Assembly: GCF_015999545.1 (NCBI RefSeq)
Contig: NZ_CP065546.1
Span: 3,628,001-3,692,000, forward strand
Length of the DNA: 64,000 nt
From: Lysinibacillus sp. JNUCC-52
GTDB taxonomy: Bacteria > Bacillota > Bacilli > Bacillales_A > Planococcaceae
Reading direction: 5' to 3'
Of the stretch, positions 51,301-58,659 are shown one piece after another. The position numbers and the translations under genes were made by a program. How positions within the stretch are numbered: position 1 is the stretch's first letter; each line of letters opens with the position of its first letter. Below the pieces are notes generated by a model. The model saw nothing but the letters and a program-made list of their open reading frames with translations, was not told the origin of the DNA and ran no database searches.

Positions 51301-54146
51301 ATTGATAAATTTAATGTATTAGTTTTGGCAGCTTGGTTTGCAGCAAATGATACATTTACTTCTTTACCTTTCAAACCATTACCTTTATAGTCGAATGCAC
51401 TATTATTTAAATACCATATTTTTTTATCTGGTTTTGGATATTTGCTTGTTTTTTCTTTCGTTTCGTTAGTTACAACAAACCCGTGACGAGCAAAATGTTC
51501 ACTTAAATCTAAACCAAGTACTTCTGAAGAGAATTCGACTAAATATTGTTGCTTAGATTGTTCACCATCTTTTAATGAAACATTACGTTCACGATATAAT
51601 GAGTTTAATTTACCCCAATAGCCTGGACTATACATTTCAAGTTGCCAATAAACAGCAAGTTTTTCAAATAGGCCTTGGTCGTTATAATCTTTTGTGTTTT
51701 CTTTCAGTACGTTTTTATAGATGTTCGACTCATATGGAATACGTTCATCAATTTTGCCGTAAAATCCTGACATATACTGTGGTAGCATATTATTTGTTAC
51801 TTCACCGTAAGTTCTTACGCCGATATCCATACGGTGCCCGATTTCATGTATAACGCCCCATGATCCGCCTTTTTCTTCGATAGGTACTAAAATATCAGAC
51901 ACAACATCATCTAATGTGCCGATATGATCGCCAGCTGCATACATATATGCATAAGGCTGCGCAAGTCGTACATTTTCTCGAATTAATTTCGGATCATTTT
52001 TTTCATTATGACCATCTAAACCGTTATATTTAAATAATTCGTCCATTAGACGATTGTACGATTCAATAGTTTGTAGTGGGCTATAGCCATTTTCAATATA
52101 CGTTTTATAAGCACCTGTTGCAGTACCTGTCCAGAATAAATGGTCACTAACAACTTCTACGATATCAAGTACTTCTCGATCTTCAACCTTTGGATGCTTC
52201 GCTTTGTCTTCATCTAACTTCTTCTTATAGTCGATTAAAAATTGTTTGAACTCATCAACATTCGTCGATTTCGTTGCAAAAGGAATTCGCTCAACGCCTT
52301 CAAAACGTAATGTCGGTGCTTTTCCTTGCTGTTCAGCTGTATAAGGGTTATCAATGTAAATTGTGCCCCCTGGTGTAACAGCCTTGTTATAAGCTGAAGT
52401 TTTTGGAATAGCAGGCACCGTAATCACGTTTTTACCAACATTTAAGCTGACATCTCTTCTCCAACTGTTCCAAGCACCTTCTTGTTGTGTAAAGGATAAG
52501 CGAGGTAGTGGACCATTTGCCACTGCGTCAACATAAACGATGATTTCATCGCCTGGTTGGGCAGCAAGCCCTGTTGGTTGAAGGTTATTACCTAAACCGA
52601 TTTTTAAGTTTTCGTTAGCATGCTTCACCATGTTGCCGTGTTGTTCCGCTACGATAATTCTTCCTTCTGTAACGACCTCACCTTTAATGACTTTCTTAGC
52701 TAACTCAATGTTTTCTTGATAAGTAGTATATAGTGGATGCGATTTTGCTTCTTCTTCTAGTGCATGAATTAGCTCGATACTATTGAATTCTGGTGAAACA
52801 GTATTCATCGTTCCATCTGTAAATAACTTCGCCATCTTATCGTTTACTGTATCTTCTTTATAGAACGCTAATTCAGAAAGTGTTGCCCAATTTTGATTGG
52901 ACTTTTTAAATTTGAATTTCACTCGTTTAAATGTTGTTGGTTCAAACTTCGCTTCTACTAATCCAGCAACCATATTATGTTTACCTGTTGCAACAAGCTC
53001 ATAAGTATCACCTTTGGATGTTTGTGAAGCGTAAATTTCAAATTCCTCTGCAAAGCCTTTACGGTCCGATGGTCTTGCTCCATAGACAACGCGATTTAAT
53101 GTTACAGGCTCTATAAATTCGACTTCTACTTCATTTGAGAATGTAGCTGTGTTGCTACTATTCGTTTCCCAATATGTATTGACATTACCATCGATGGCAT
53201 TTTCTATAACAGCACTAGCCCAGTGCCCGCCGTTATTGCGAATGCTCTTAATGTTTTTGTAGTCCATTCTAAATAACTGAGAGTAGGCTTCGTTTGCAAA
53301 ATGGCTAAATGTTGAAGTTACTGCTGTTGTTGCATCGATTGCTTCTGTGCTTAGTAGTGCTTTTGCATTGTCGATATCTTCTTTAAATTGAGCGTAGAAC
53401 GGATGTCCTTGTGCTTCAGCATCTAATTGATTGATTGCATCAATCGAATGGAACTTGTCACTAACAGCGCTCATTGTGTCGTCAGTAAAAAGAGTTGCCA
53501 TTTTGTCAGAGATTGTATCTTCTTTATAAAACTGAAACTCTGAAGCACTTGCCCAATCTTGATTTGCTTTTGTGAATACGAATTTTACTCGTTTAAATTC
53601 TGTAGGTTGGAACTGAATTTCAACGATATCACCAGTAGATCCTTTATATTCACCTGATGAAACAAGTGTAAAGTCATCACCTGCATCCGTTGTTGAGCTA
53701 TAAATCTCAAACTGTTGGGCAAAGCCTTTGCCTTTTGTAGATGATTGACGAGCTGCATAAATCATTCTATTTAACGTAGTTGCTTCATTGAACTGAATTA
53801 CGACTTCGTTTGTGAACGATGCACTATTTGGCTTTCCAGTTTCCCAGTGGGTATTCATGTCGCCATCAATTGCTTTATCAATAGATGAATTTGCATATTT
53901 TCCACCGTTGTTCGTAATCGACTTAATGTTTGTAATGGCCATTTTAAATACATCATCGTATGCTTTTAAAATATCCTTACCATACAAATCAAATTTCTTC
54001 ACTGAAGCGATCGAATGCTTAGTACTTGCTTCAGCTGTAGTTTTGACAATATTCCCATTAGGATTTTCACTTGCCAAAACATTCAATGGTCCGCCTACTA
54101 AATTTAAAGCTAGAGCAGACACGGTTACAATCTTTACAACTTTCAT
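48342..54146 (-). CDS. Giant secreted M60 (enhancin-like) metalloprotease with carbohydrate-binding modules
   Basis: 1934 residues. In order: signal peptide (1-~27, ending VLAS), two F5/8-type C domains (~45-180, ~275-405), M60/enhancin peptidase (~480-930) with HEIGH at 767-771 and downstream GEVTNN, a fibronectin-like strand region, then three DUF5011 Ig-like + NPCBM pairs (NPCBM near 1090-1225, 1316-1450, 1540-1675), a FIVAR helix pair (~1695-1752), LRR-like repeats (~1755-1850) and a short beta tail. No LPXTG or SLH is visible. M60 enzymes cleave glycoproteins such as mucin. ATG 54146 follows AAGGAGG. Controlled by a c-di-GMP riboswitch. Confidence 0.92.
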   Translation of the reverse strand: MKVVKIVTVSALALNLVGGPLNVLASENPNGNIVKTTAEASTKHSIASVKKFDLYGKDILKAYDDVFKMAITNIKSITNNGGKYANSSIDKAIDGDMNTHWETGKPNSASFTNEVVIQFNEATTLNRMIYAARQSSTKGKGFAQQFEIYSSTTDAGDDFTLVSSGEYKGSTGDIVEIQFQPTEFKRVKFVFTKANQDWASASEFQFYKEDTISDKMATLFTDDTMSAVSDKFHSIDAINQLDAEAQGHPFYAQFKEDIDNAKALLSTEAIDATTAVTSTFSHFANEAYSQLFRMDYKNIKSIRNNGGHWASAVIENAIDGNVNTYWETNSSNTATFSNEVEVEFIEPVTLNRVVYGARPSDRKGFAEEFEIYASQTSKGDTYELVATGKHNMVAGLVEAKFEPTTFKRVKFKFKKSNQNWATLSELAFYKEDTVNDKMAKLFTDGTMNTVSPEFNSIELIHALEEEAKSHPLYTTYQENIELAKKVIKGEVVTEGRIIVAEQHGNMVKHANENLKIGLGNNLQPTGLAAQPGDEIIVYVDAVANGPLPRLSFTQQEGAWNSWRRDVSLNVGKNVITVPAIPKTSAYNKAVTPGGTIYIDNPYTAEQQGKAPTLRFEGVERIPFATKSTNVDEFKQFLIDYKKKLDEDKAKHPKVEDREVLDIVEVVSDHLFWTGTATGAYKTYIENGYSPLQTIESYNRLMDELFKYNGLDGHNEKNDPKLIRENVRLAQPYAYMYAAGDHIGTLDDVVSDILVPIEEKGGSWGVIHEIGHRMDIGVRTYGEVTNNMLPQYMSGFYGKIDERIPYESNIYKNVLKENTKDYNDQGLFEKLAVYWQLEMYSPGYWGKLNSLYRERNVSLKDGEQSKQQYLVEFSSEVLGLDLSEHFARHGFVVTNETKEKTSKYPKPDKKIWYLNNSAFDYKGNGLKGKEVNVSFAANQAAKTNTLNLSIDKAYQDDFLGYEIYRDDELIGFTSTAQFIDKNVDTTKNYTYKVVGYDKKLNTLKPVEVKAFTPSLSTEDFVTIKLHQAFDPMDYVKAISYSGKDITKTISIKSNTVDVTQKGSYEVVYEINDEGIKQTKTMNVNVISDMQYISDMTAKSAKVGWGSLQKDKSIAGGTITLLRQGMDATYAKGLGAHANSEVVYDIEGKGFDFFESYIGIDQAAKGQKSSATFEVWVDGEKKFASDVFRANTDHGYVNIPVTGANEVKLITTDANDSGNSSDHTIWADAKFGKDSSLPTLKLSEDLTLVKLNSEFDVLKDVTASDIEDGDLSKHIQVTTNGFNTNKTGIYQIEYTVKDSDHNVATATRNVYVYSDEKFASDIGWKSAQTAYSTVNKDKSSSGGSIKVLTNGDVKEFAKGIGTHANSEIVYDLTDKNYDYFETLVGIDRNIAENGNSSVTFKVLADGQEVYNSGVMKYQTEAKLVRVPLQGVKELKLVANDSGNGNASDHANFADAKFYLSNGKPELTIPKSVATTVGTPINIDETYSAIDAEDGDLTSQVQVTGLEQVNFNRAGHYDITYTVVDSDGNEVTKKRTISVVNMEDYHYLTDFEWQSTQNSYAAPVKDISISHHAIRLTGDDGREKTYERGIGAHSNSTIIYDLTDKNADIFSAYVGVDRQMYGSIGSVTFQVFVDGEKQFDSGLMQSRDPEKYIEVNVTGAKELKLVVTDGGNGNGSDHASWGDTKLHFANADRVFTEDLTVALEDAKTINLENYTEESIQALQASMAKAEELLANAQATQAQIDQALEELTQAKASLVEIDFNQIIAIADNHLKVAIQQTLGLSGEITLGDMITLTSLHAPNARISSLEGLQYAKNLTSLDISGNSISDFSPLKNLSQLDNITAHPQVVEVSSLTGPELTVENLVKGLDGNYLNPYQIALRNTKTMKEISVDVDQLAPNADHFTIDLSQEEQGMYMLVIAYKLNADTLIQLTYFVKN

Positions 54147-54194
54147 ATTACATTCCTCCTTATGAAGTTTTGAATTTCTTCCTATGGAGTACAT

Positions 54195-54223
54195 AAAAAA
54201 ACTACTCACAAAAGAGTAGCTTT
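54195..54223 (-). terminator. Leader terminator before the M60 gene
   Basis: On the minus strand, GCTACTC-TTTTGT-GAGTAGT followed by TTTTTTT. It lies between the riboswitch and the start codon, so it is the likely expression platform. Confidence 0.8.
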
Positions 54224-54258
54224 ATCTCAAATAAGGATATAAAAAATATACAAATATA

Positions 54259-54273
54259 CCCATTTGTAATGGG
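54259..54273 (-). promoter_or_regulatory. Second leader hairpin
   Basis: CCCATT-ACA-AATGGG on the minus strand, followed by an AT-rich stretch with TTTTTT further on. Possibly part of the switching structures. Confidence 0.4.
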
Positions 54274-54283
54274 CACTGAAAAA

Positions 54284-54310
54284 CTAAAAGATAAACGATT
54301 TATCTTTTAG
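54284..54310 (-). terminator. AT-rich leader hairpin with T tail
   Basis: Perfect 12-bp stem CTAAAAGATAAA / TTTATCTTTTAG with a TCG loop on the minus strand, followed by TTTTTC. First of three hairpins after the riboswitch. Confidence 0.55.
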
Positions 54311-54379
54311 AAGTTATATTAAAAAAATATTTTTCAGTAATTTGTTTTTTTATGACCTTACTAAACAAAAAGTAGTATG

Positions 54380-54468
54380 TACTCTTCGGCAACTGGCTGA
54401 CATAGTTATAAACCTTAGTCCCTATAGCTTTGCGTCCCTAAATTTCCTTAGGTTTGCCTATTCAATTT
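54380..54468 (-). ncRNA. Cyclic-di-GMP-I riboswitch (GEMM-I)
   Basis: On the minus strand: ATAGGCAAACC, then GGGACGCAAAGCTATAGGG, then CTAAGG, a variable arm, and CAGCCAGTTGCCGA. These are the conserved blocks of the class I c-di-GMP aptamer. It precedes the M60 protease gene by about 230 bases and is followed by three hairpins, so protease output is expected to follow c-di-GMP level. A TATAGT at 54478-54473 could be the -10 box. Confidence 0.92.
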
Positions 54469-54858
54469 TTCTACTATAAAGAATAGCATAGTGAAAATAA
54501 TTACCACAGAACAATTTGTCCTATATTTTACCACCCTTCTTTAGGGTAAAATGGTGAAGGTTTATGACTGAATGGTATAATAATGTATTCTATTGATAGG
54601 CATTATGTTAGGTGTAAATTACTTTAGTAAGAGAAGGGTAGTTTAGTTGTAAACTACTTTTGTCACGTGTTGATAAACAAAAATATTTTCAGCGGCGACA
54701 TTAGTACACAATTAGCGAAAACAACTTTCAAAATGGTGGAATGCTAAAATATTGCTGTACATGTTTTTCTGGTTTTAGAACTGTTAACTTTCTACTTTGT
54801 TTTATGAGTAGAAGGTTTTTTACTTTAATGAGGTACAATATTTCATTTGTAATGGTTT

Positions 54859-54897
54859 GTTCATTCTCCGTTCATTTTCAGTTCATGCTCTGTTCAT
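54859..54897 (+). promoter_or_regulatory. Four HssR-type GTTCAT boxes, 11-bp phased
   Basis: GTTCAT starts at 54859, 54870, 54881 and 54892, each exactly 11 bases apart. The HssR response regulator of Gram-positives binds tandem GTTCAT-containing repeats before hrtAB. TATATT at 54906-54911 is the likely -10, and the boxes cover the -35 zone, fitting activation. Confidence 0.8.
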
Positions 54898-54946
54898 GTA
54901 GGCTCTATATTCTAAAAATGTGAAAAGAAATAGGAGGGGTTTTAAG

Positions 54947-55981
54947 ATGAACCTGGCTTTAAAAGAAATGAAGAAAAATAAAGTGCGATTTGTGATTTTA
55001 GGTTCCATTGTTTTTCTGGTGAGTTTACTAACCTTTATTATTTCAGGTTTGGCAAATGGATTATCACAAGACAATGCTGCGTTAATTAAAGATTTACCAG
55101 CAGGACAGTTTTATATGAATGAGGAGGCAGATGAAACGTACAATCTGTCAAAAATAGATAGCAGTACCCAAAATGACATGTTAAACAAACAAAAGGACGC
55201 TGTAGCTTTTTCAATTCAAATGGGCTTTATAAATGATGAGGCTGGCAAGCAACAAAGCGTTGCCTTTGTCACTGCTACCGATTCACCACTATTTGAAAAT
55301 GTGAAACATGAGGAAATTATTTTAGATAGCTCACTAAAGGATAAAGGTATACAGGTAGGCGATACAGTAACGAATAATCAATTTAGTGGCAAGTTTATTG
55401 TAAAAGGCTTTGTTGAGCAAAAGAAATATAGTCATGCACCTGTAGCTTATATTAGCATGGAGGATTACAAAGAAATTTATCGAGTTGATGAAATGCAATT
55501 AGTTTTCACGCCAGATGGAGATGCTTCACAAGCGTATACGGGCTTACAAGCATTTTCGAAAAGTGATTTTTTAAATACGATTCCTAGTTATAGCGCAGAA
55601 CAGATGTCTCTTAATATGATTGTTTGGTTTTTAGTTGTGATTAGTGGCATGTTGTTTGCAATCTTTTTCTATATGATGAACGTTCAAAAGATTGGTTTGT
55701 ACGGTATTTTAAAAGCAATCGGTTTAAAAACAAGTAAGCTATTTAAAATGATTTGGACGCAAATGGTCGTTATTACCGTTATTTCACTGGCGTTATCGAT
55801 TGCACTGAGTCAAATTTTTAATCAAATTGCACCGCAAGGAATGCCGTTTAGTTTAAGTTTGGCAACGACAACACAATTGTCGATTGTATTCCTTATTATT
55901 GGATTTATTGGTGCAACGATTTCAGGTGTTCAAATTAAAAAAATTCAGCCATTACAAGCGATACAGCAAGGAGAGGTCTAA
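54947..55981 (+). CDS. hrtB: ABC transporter permease, haem efflux HrtB-like (FtsX domain)
   Basis: 344 residues: one N-terminal helix (~10-32), an external domain (~40-220), then three membrane helices (~222-245, ~275-300, ~312-332), the MacB/FtsX layout of HrtB. Motif SALAIALSQIF-like segment and QIKKIQPLQAIQQGE end are family-typical. ATG 54947 follows AGGAGGGG. Located first in the pair, before the ATPase; identity as HrtB rests on the fold and on the HssR boxes upstream. hssRS are not in the window. Confidence 0.82.
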   Translation: MNLALKEMKKNKVRFVILGSIVFLVSLLTFIISGLANGLSQDNAALIKDLPAGQFYMNEEADETYNLSKIDSSTQNDMLNKQKDAVAFSIQMGFINDEAGKQQSVAFVTATDSPLFENVKHEEIILDSSLKDKGIQVGDTVTNNQFSGKFIVKGFVEQKKYSHAPVAYISMEDYKEIYRVDEMQLVFTPDGDASQAYTGLQAFSKSDFLNTIPSYSAEQMSLNMIVWFLVVISGMLFAIFFYMMNVQKIGLYGILKAIGLKTSKLFKMIWTQMVVITVISLALSIALSQIFNQIAPQGMPFSLSLATTTQLSIVFLIIGFIGATISGVQIKKIQPLQAIQQGEV

Positions 55982-55982
55982 T

Positions 55983-56666
55983 ATGACACTATTTACAATG
56001 GAGAATGTTAGAAAAACGTTTACGAATGGTGAAGTGCAAGAAGAAATATTAAAAGGCATTAATATGACGCTTAAAGAAGGAGAAGTAACAGCTTTAGTAG
56101 GTGCTTCGGGGTCTGGTAAAAGTACACTATTAACGATTGCTGCTGGGCTACAACCTACATCGCAGGGCCAAGTAATTTTTCAAGGGAAAAATATGACGGC
56201 TTTGACTGCTGAGCAAGTGCGACAAGTGCGGGCAAGTGAATTTGGTTTTGTTTTTCAATTTGCACATTTAGTTCCCTTTCTAACAGTAGAAGAACAGCTA
56301 TTACTTATGCTCGAAGTGTCGGAATCAGCATTAAAGAAACACGAGCAGCAAAGAGAGGTAGAGCGTATTTTAAAATTAGTAGGGATGGACCATCGGAAAA
56401 ATGCATATCCTTCGTCCTTATCAGGAGGAGAGAAGCAACGAGTAGCCATTGCGCGAGCGATTATTCATAAACCGAAAGTTCTTTTTGCCGATGAACCTAC
56501 AGCAAGTTTAGATTCCAAAAGATCGAAGGACGTCATGGAGTTAATTAGAGACCTTACCAAAACATTAAACATTACAACGTTAATGGTTACTCATGACGAA
56601 GAAATGTTAGCTTATACAGATCAAGTCATTAAAATGAATGATGGCAAAATTGTTCAAAATGTGTGA
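55983..56666 (+). CDS. hrtA: ABC transporter ATP-binding protein, HrtA-like
   Basis: 227 residues. Walker A GASGSGKST (~36-44), Q-loop FVFQFAHLVPF, signature LSGGEKQRVAIARA (~138-151), Walker B VLFADEPTASLD, H-loop MVTHDEEM. Similar to LolD/MacB-type ATPases that energise FtsX permeases. The start is one base after the hrtB stop, so translation is coupled. Expected role: haem-toxicity relief with HrtB. Confidence 0.88.
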   Translation: MTLFTMENVRKTFTNGEVQEEILKGINMTLKEGEVTALVGASGSGKSTLLTIAAGLQPTSQGQVIFQGKNMTALTAEQVRQVRASEFGFVFQFAHLVPFLTVEEQLLLMLEVSESALKKHEQQREVERILKLVGMDHRKNAYPSSLSGGEKQRVAIARAIIHKPKVLFADEPTASLDSKRSKDVMELIRDLTKTLNITTLMVTHDEEMLAYTDQVIKMNDGKIVQNV

Positions 56667-56693
56667 TTCATTTATAGTCTAAAAGGTTTTCGG

Positions 56694-56736
56694 AAAAAGT
56701 GTTAGATTGACACCCATGTCAATCTAACGCTTTTTT
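56694..56736 (+). terminator. Strong intrinsic terminator after hrtA
   Basis: AAAAAGTGTTAGATTGACA (56694-56712) pairs with TGTCAATCTAACGCTTTTTT around CCCA with one mismatch-type pair, T run following. Confidence 0.9.
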
Positions 56737-56844
56737 GCTGTATGCTGTTTTCCTCTAATATGGCGGTTACTTTCTGCGTAGCCGACTATAATCTGTAAAG
56801 CTCAATCGCCTTCGCTTCTATCGACTAGAAATGCTAAATAGGTT

Positions 56845-57294
56845 TTACTGAATAGGGACTAATATTTCACATAGATGATTATCAATCATTTGCAATGTAT
56901 ATCTTTCAATGATTGGCTGTTGTCTGATGGATAGATGATTTTTGGCGATTTCAGAAAAAATATTACCCCAAAATTCGCTGACTGCCTCTTTCGTATGGTC
57001 TAACAAGAAAACTGCATATTTCCCGCCAGGTAATGTTCCACTCTGAGCAGGCTTTGCCACATGGAAATCATTTGGAATCATGACGCAAACATCATATCGA
57101 CACTCTTCTTTAGGTGTAACTTCAGGATTATCTTGAGGAATGGCAAAAATGGGTGAATCCTCAAATAAGGCATTTAGCTGTGCCCATTGTTTAAAAGATT
57201 CCATTAGCTCTTTGTTGTGCTCTTCACCGTATTCACCGACGTTTCTAAAGTAGGCAATTTTTGATTCTGCCAATTCTTCGATAGTAATTTTCAA
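56845..57294 (-). CDS. GyrI-like small-molecule-binding protein
   Basis: 149 residues, single SHS2/GyrI-like (AraC effector-binding) domain: KIAYFRNVGEYGEEHNKELMESFKQWA at the start, CRYDVCVMIPNDF mid-way, LPGGKYAVFLLDHTKEAVSEFWGNIFSEIA, ending LCEILVPIQ. No DNA-binding domain, so a stand-alone binder or a hydrolase-type member. GAAGGGGGAT precedes the ATG. Convergent with hrtA. Confidence 0.85.
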   Translation of the reverse strand: MKITIEELAESKIAYFRNVGEYGEEHNKELMESFKQWAQLNALFEDSPIFAIPQDNPEVTPKEECRYDVCVMIPNDFHVAKPAQSGTLPGGKYAVFLLDHTKEAVSEFWGNIFSEIAKNHLSIRQQPIIERYTLQMIDNHLCEILVPIQ

Positions 57295-57446
57295 TATTTC
57301 ATCCCCCTTCCTAAGTAAAGGTAATATGATTAAAAATGTTTCTCAAGTGCTTTTTAAAAGTTTTTTTGAGGGAACATCCTCTATGCATTCGGTTAGGGCA
57401 TTTTTTATGTCTTCGATGACATACCTTCTTAAGTAGGGGGGATAGC

Positions 57447-58088
57447 ATGTTTAAAAGGAAATGGATATTTGTAGGAATCATTACTATGGCAGTAGCTATA
57501 TTTAGCCTAGTCGCAAAACTTATGGAGGTTGAAAGTACGGAAAATAAAGAGGTGCAGCAATCTTTCATTACGAAAGAACAGTTAAGCATTGCGAAATTGA
57601 AAGAAAAACTGCGTGAAATATATGTTGGAGTTGATGTGAAAACGACGCCAAAGAAACAATTAGTGTTACAAGTTGTAGCAGATGAGGATTATTTTAATTT
57701 AGTAAAAAAAGATATGGAGCCGATTGCAAAAAGTGTTATGGAAACTTCTCCATTTAAGGACTACACAGTTATTTTTGAAAGGTGGGAATTTACCTCAGAA
57801 CAGGATGATAAAAAACTTATAGATAAAGAGCTTTCTAATTTTTTGAAAGCAATTGTAGTAGGGCTTCAAGAATTTGATGTATTTAAAAATATAACGACAG
57901 ATCATCACACATTTATTACTGTGCAAACTTCTATCATTGGTTCGGAGAAAAATGCACAAAAGGTTGCATTAGAAATGGAAGAAATCATATATGGAATTTT
58001 ACGTTCACAAGAGAAAAATGAAGGGACTCCGATCAATGAATATAAGGTGAAAGTAATGAATTCGCAAGGGGAAGTATTAAATGAGTAG
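57447..58088 (+). CDS. Membrane-anchored hypothetical protein (213 aa)
   Basis: N-terminal KRK followed by a hydrophobic helix (~5-23), so a type II anchored or exported protein. The rest is soluble and charged with two similar strand-helix segments (residues ~65-110 and ~140-190: LVLQVVADEDYFNLVKK and FITVQTSIIGSEKNAQK), perhaps a duplicated small domain (DUF4030-like); this naming is tentative. AGGGGGG lies before the ATG. No functional partner nearby. Confidence 0.7.
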   Translation: MFKRKWIFVGIITMAVAIFSLVAKLMEVESTENKEVQQSFITKEQLSIAKLKEKLREIYVGVDVKTTPKKQLVLQVVADEDYFNLVKKDMEPIAKSVMETSPFKDYTVIFERWEFTSEQDDKKLIDKELSNFLKAIVVGLQEFDVFKNITTDHHTFITVQTSIIGSEKNAQKVALEMEEIIYGILRSQEKNEGTPINEYKVKVMNSQGEVLNE

Positions 58089-58120
58089 AAGATAAAATTG
58101 TGTGGGTGGCAATTGTGTGA

Positions 58121-58560
58121 GTGCCTGACACTCAGTTCTAGCATAATACTGGCTCCTAAAATCGTAAAAATCTACTGCGCTTTCCGAGGGCACGACGTAA
58201 GCTGCAACCCTCGCTGACGCGCGGCTTGTTGCGTCTTACGTTACGTGCGTTCCCGCAGGAGTCTCCGTAGATTTTTACTCAGTTAATCCTTGTGGGAGCG
58301 CTATTTAGATACGAAATTGTGTGGGTGCCTGACACTCAGTTCCAGCATAATATTGGCTCCAAAAAACGTAAAAATCTACTGCGCTTTCCGAGGGCACGAC
58401 GTAAGCTGCAACCCTTGCTGACGCGCGGCTTGTTGCGTCTTACGTTACGTGCGTTCCCGCAGGAGTCTCCGTAGATTTTTACTAAGTTAATCCTTGTGGG
58501 GGAGCTATTTAGATACGAAATTGTTTGGGTGCCTGACACTTTCCCTGTATTAAAAAAATC
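58121..58560. repeat. 204-bp tandem repeat with GC-rich palindromic core
   Basis: GTGCCTGACAC occurs at 58121, 58325 and 58529, exactly 204 bases apart. Two full, nearly identical units each contain an inverted AAAATCTAC / GTAGATTTT pair around a GC-rich core (TTTCCGAGGGCACGACGTAAG to CGTTCCCGCAGGAGTCTCC) related to the repeats at 30.4 and 40.7 kb. A third unit stops just after the motif. Confidence 0.9.
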
Positions 58561-58592
58561 CACTGCGCATTTTTAGGGCACAGTGGATTTTT
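58554..58592. terminator. Terminator-like hairpin
   Basis: AAAAATCCACTGCGC (58554-58568) pairs with GCACAGTGGATTTTT (58578-58592), one mismatch, A/T runs on both sides. Confidence 0.7.
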
Positions 58593-58597
58593 ATTAT

Positions 58598-58622
58598 GCT
58601 CGTCATCAAATGGATGACGAGC
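58598..58622. terminator. Second hairpin near the 3-hydroxyacyl-CoA dehydrogenase end
   Basis: GCTCGTCATC pairs with GATGACGAGC (58613-58622). No T tail of its own; lies directly beside the previous hairpin. Confidence 0.45.
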
Positions 58623-58648
58623 GTAGTAAATTGTAGTTAATTGTTTGA

Positions 58649-58659
58649 GTGCCAGGCAC
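58649..58659. repeat. Short palindrome GTGCCAGGCAC at gene end
   Basis: Perfect 11-base palindrome (odd centre) preceded by ATTGTTTGA, the same context as at 41266, and abutting the 3-hydroxyacyl-CoA dehydrogenase stop. Confidence 0.6.

Noticed and set aside
57311..57589. 92-codon minus-strand frame near 57.4 kb
   Set aside because: Lies across the start of the well-supported gene at 57447 and has a low-complexity, unlikely composition.
58292..58563. Open frames within the 204-bp repeat
   Set aside because: They arise from the GC-rich repeat and occur in both units and both strands; no start signals.
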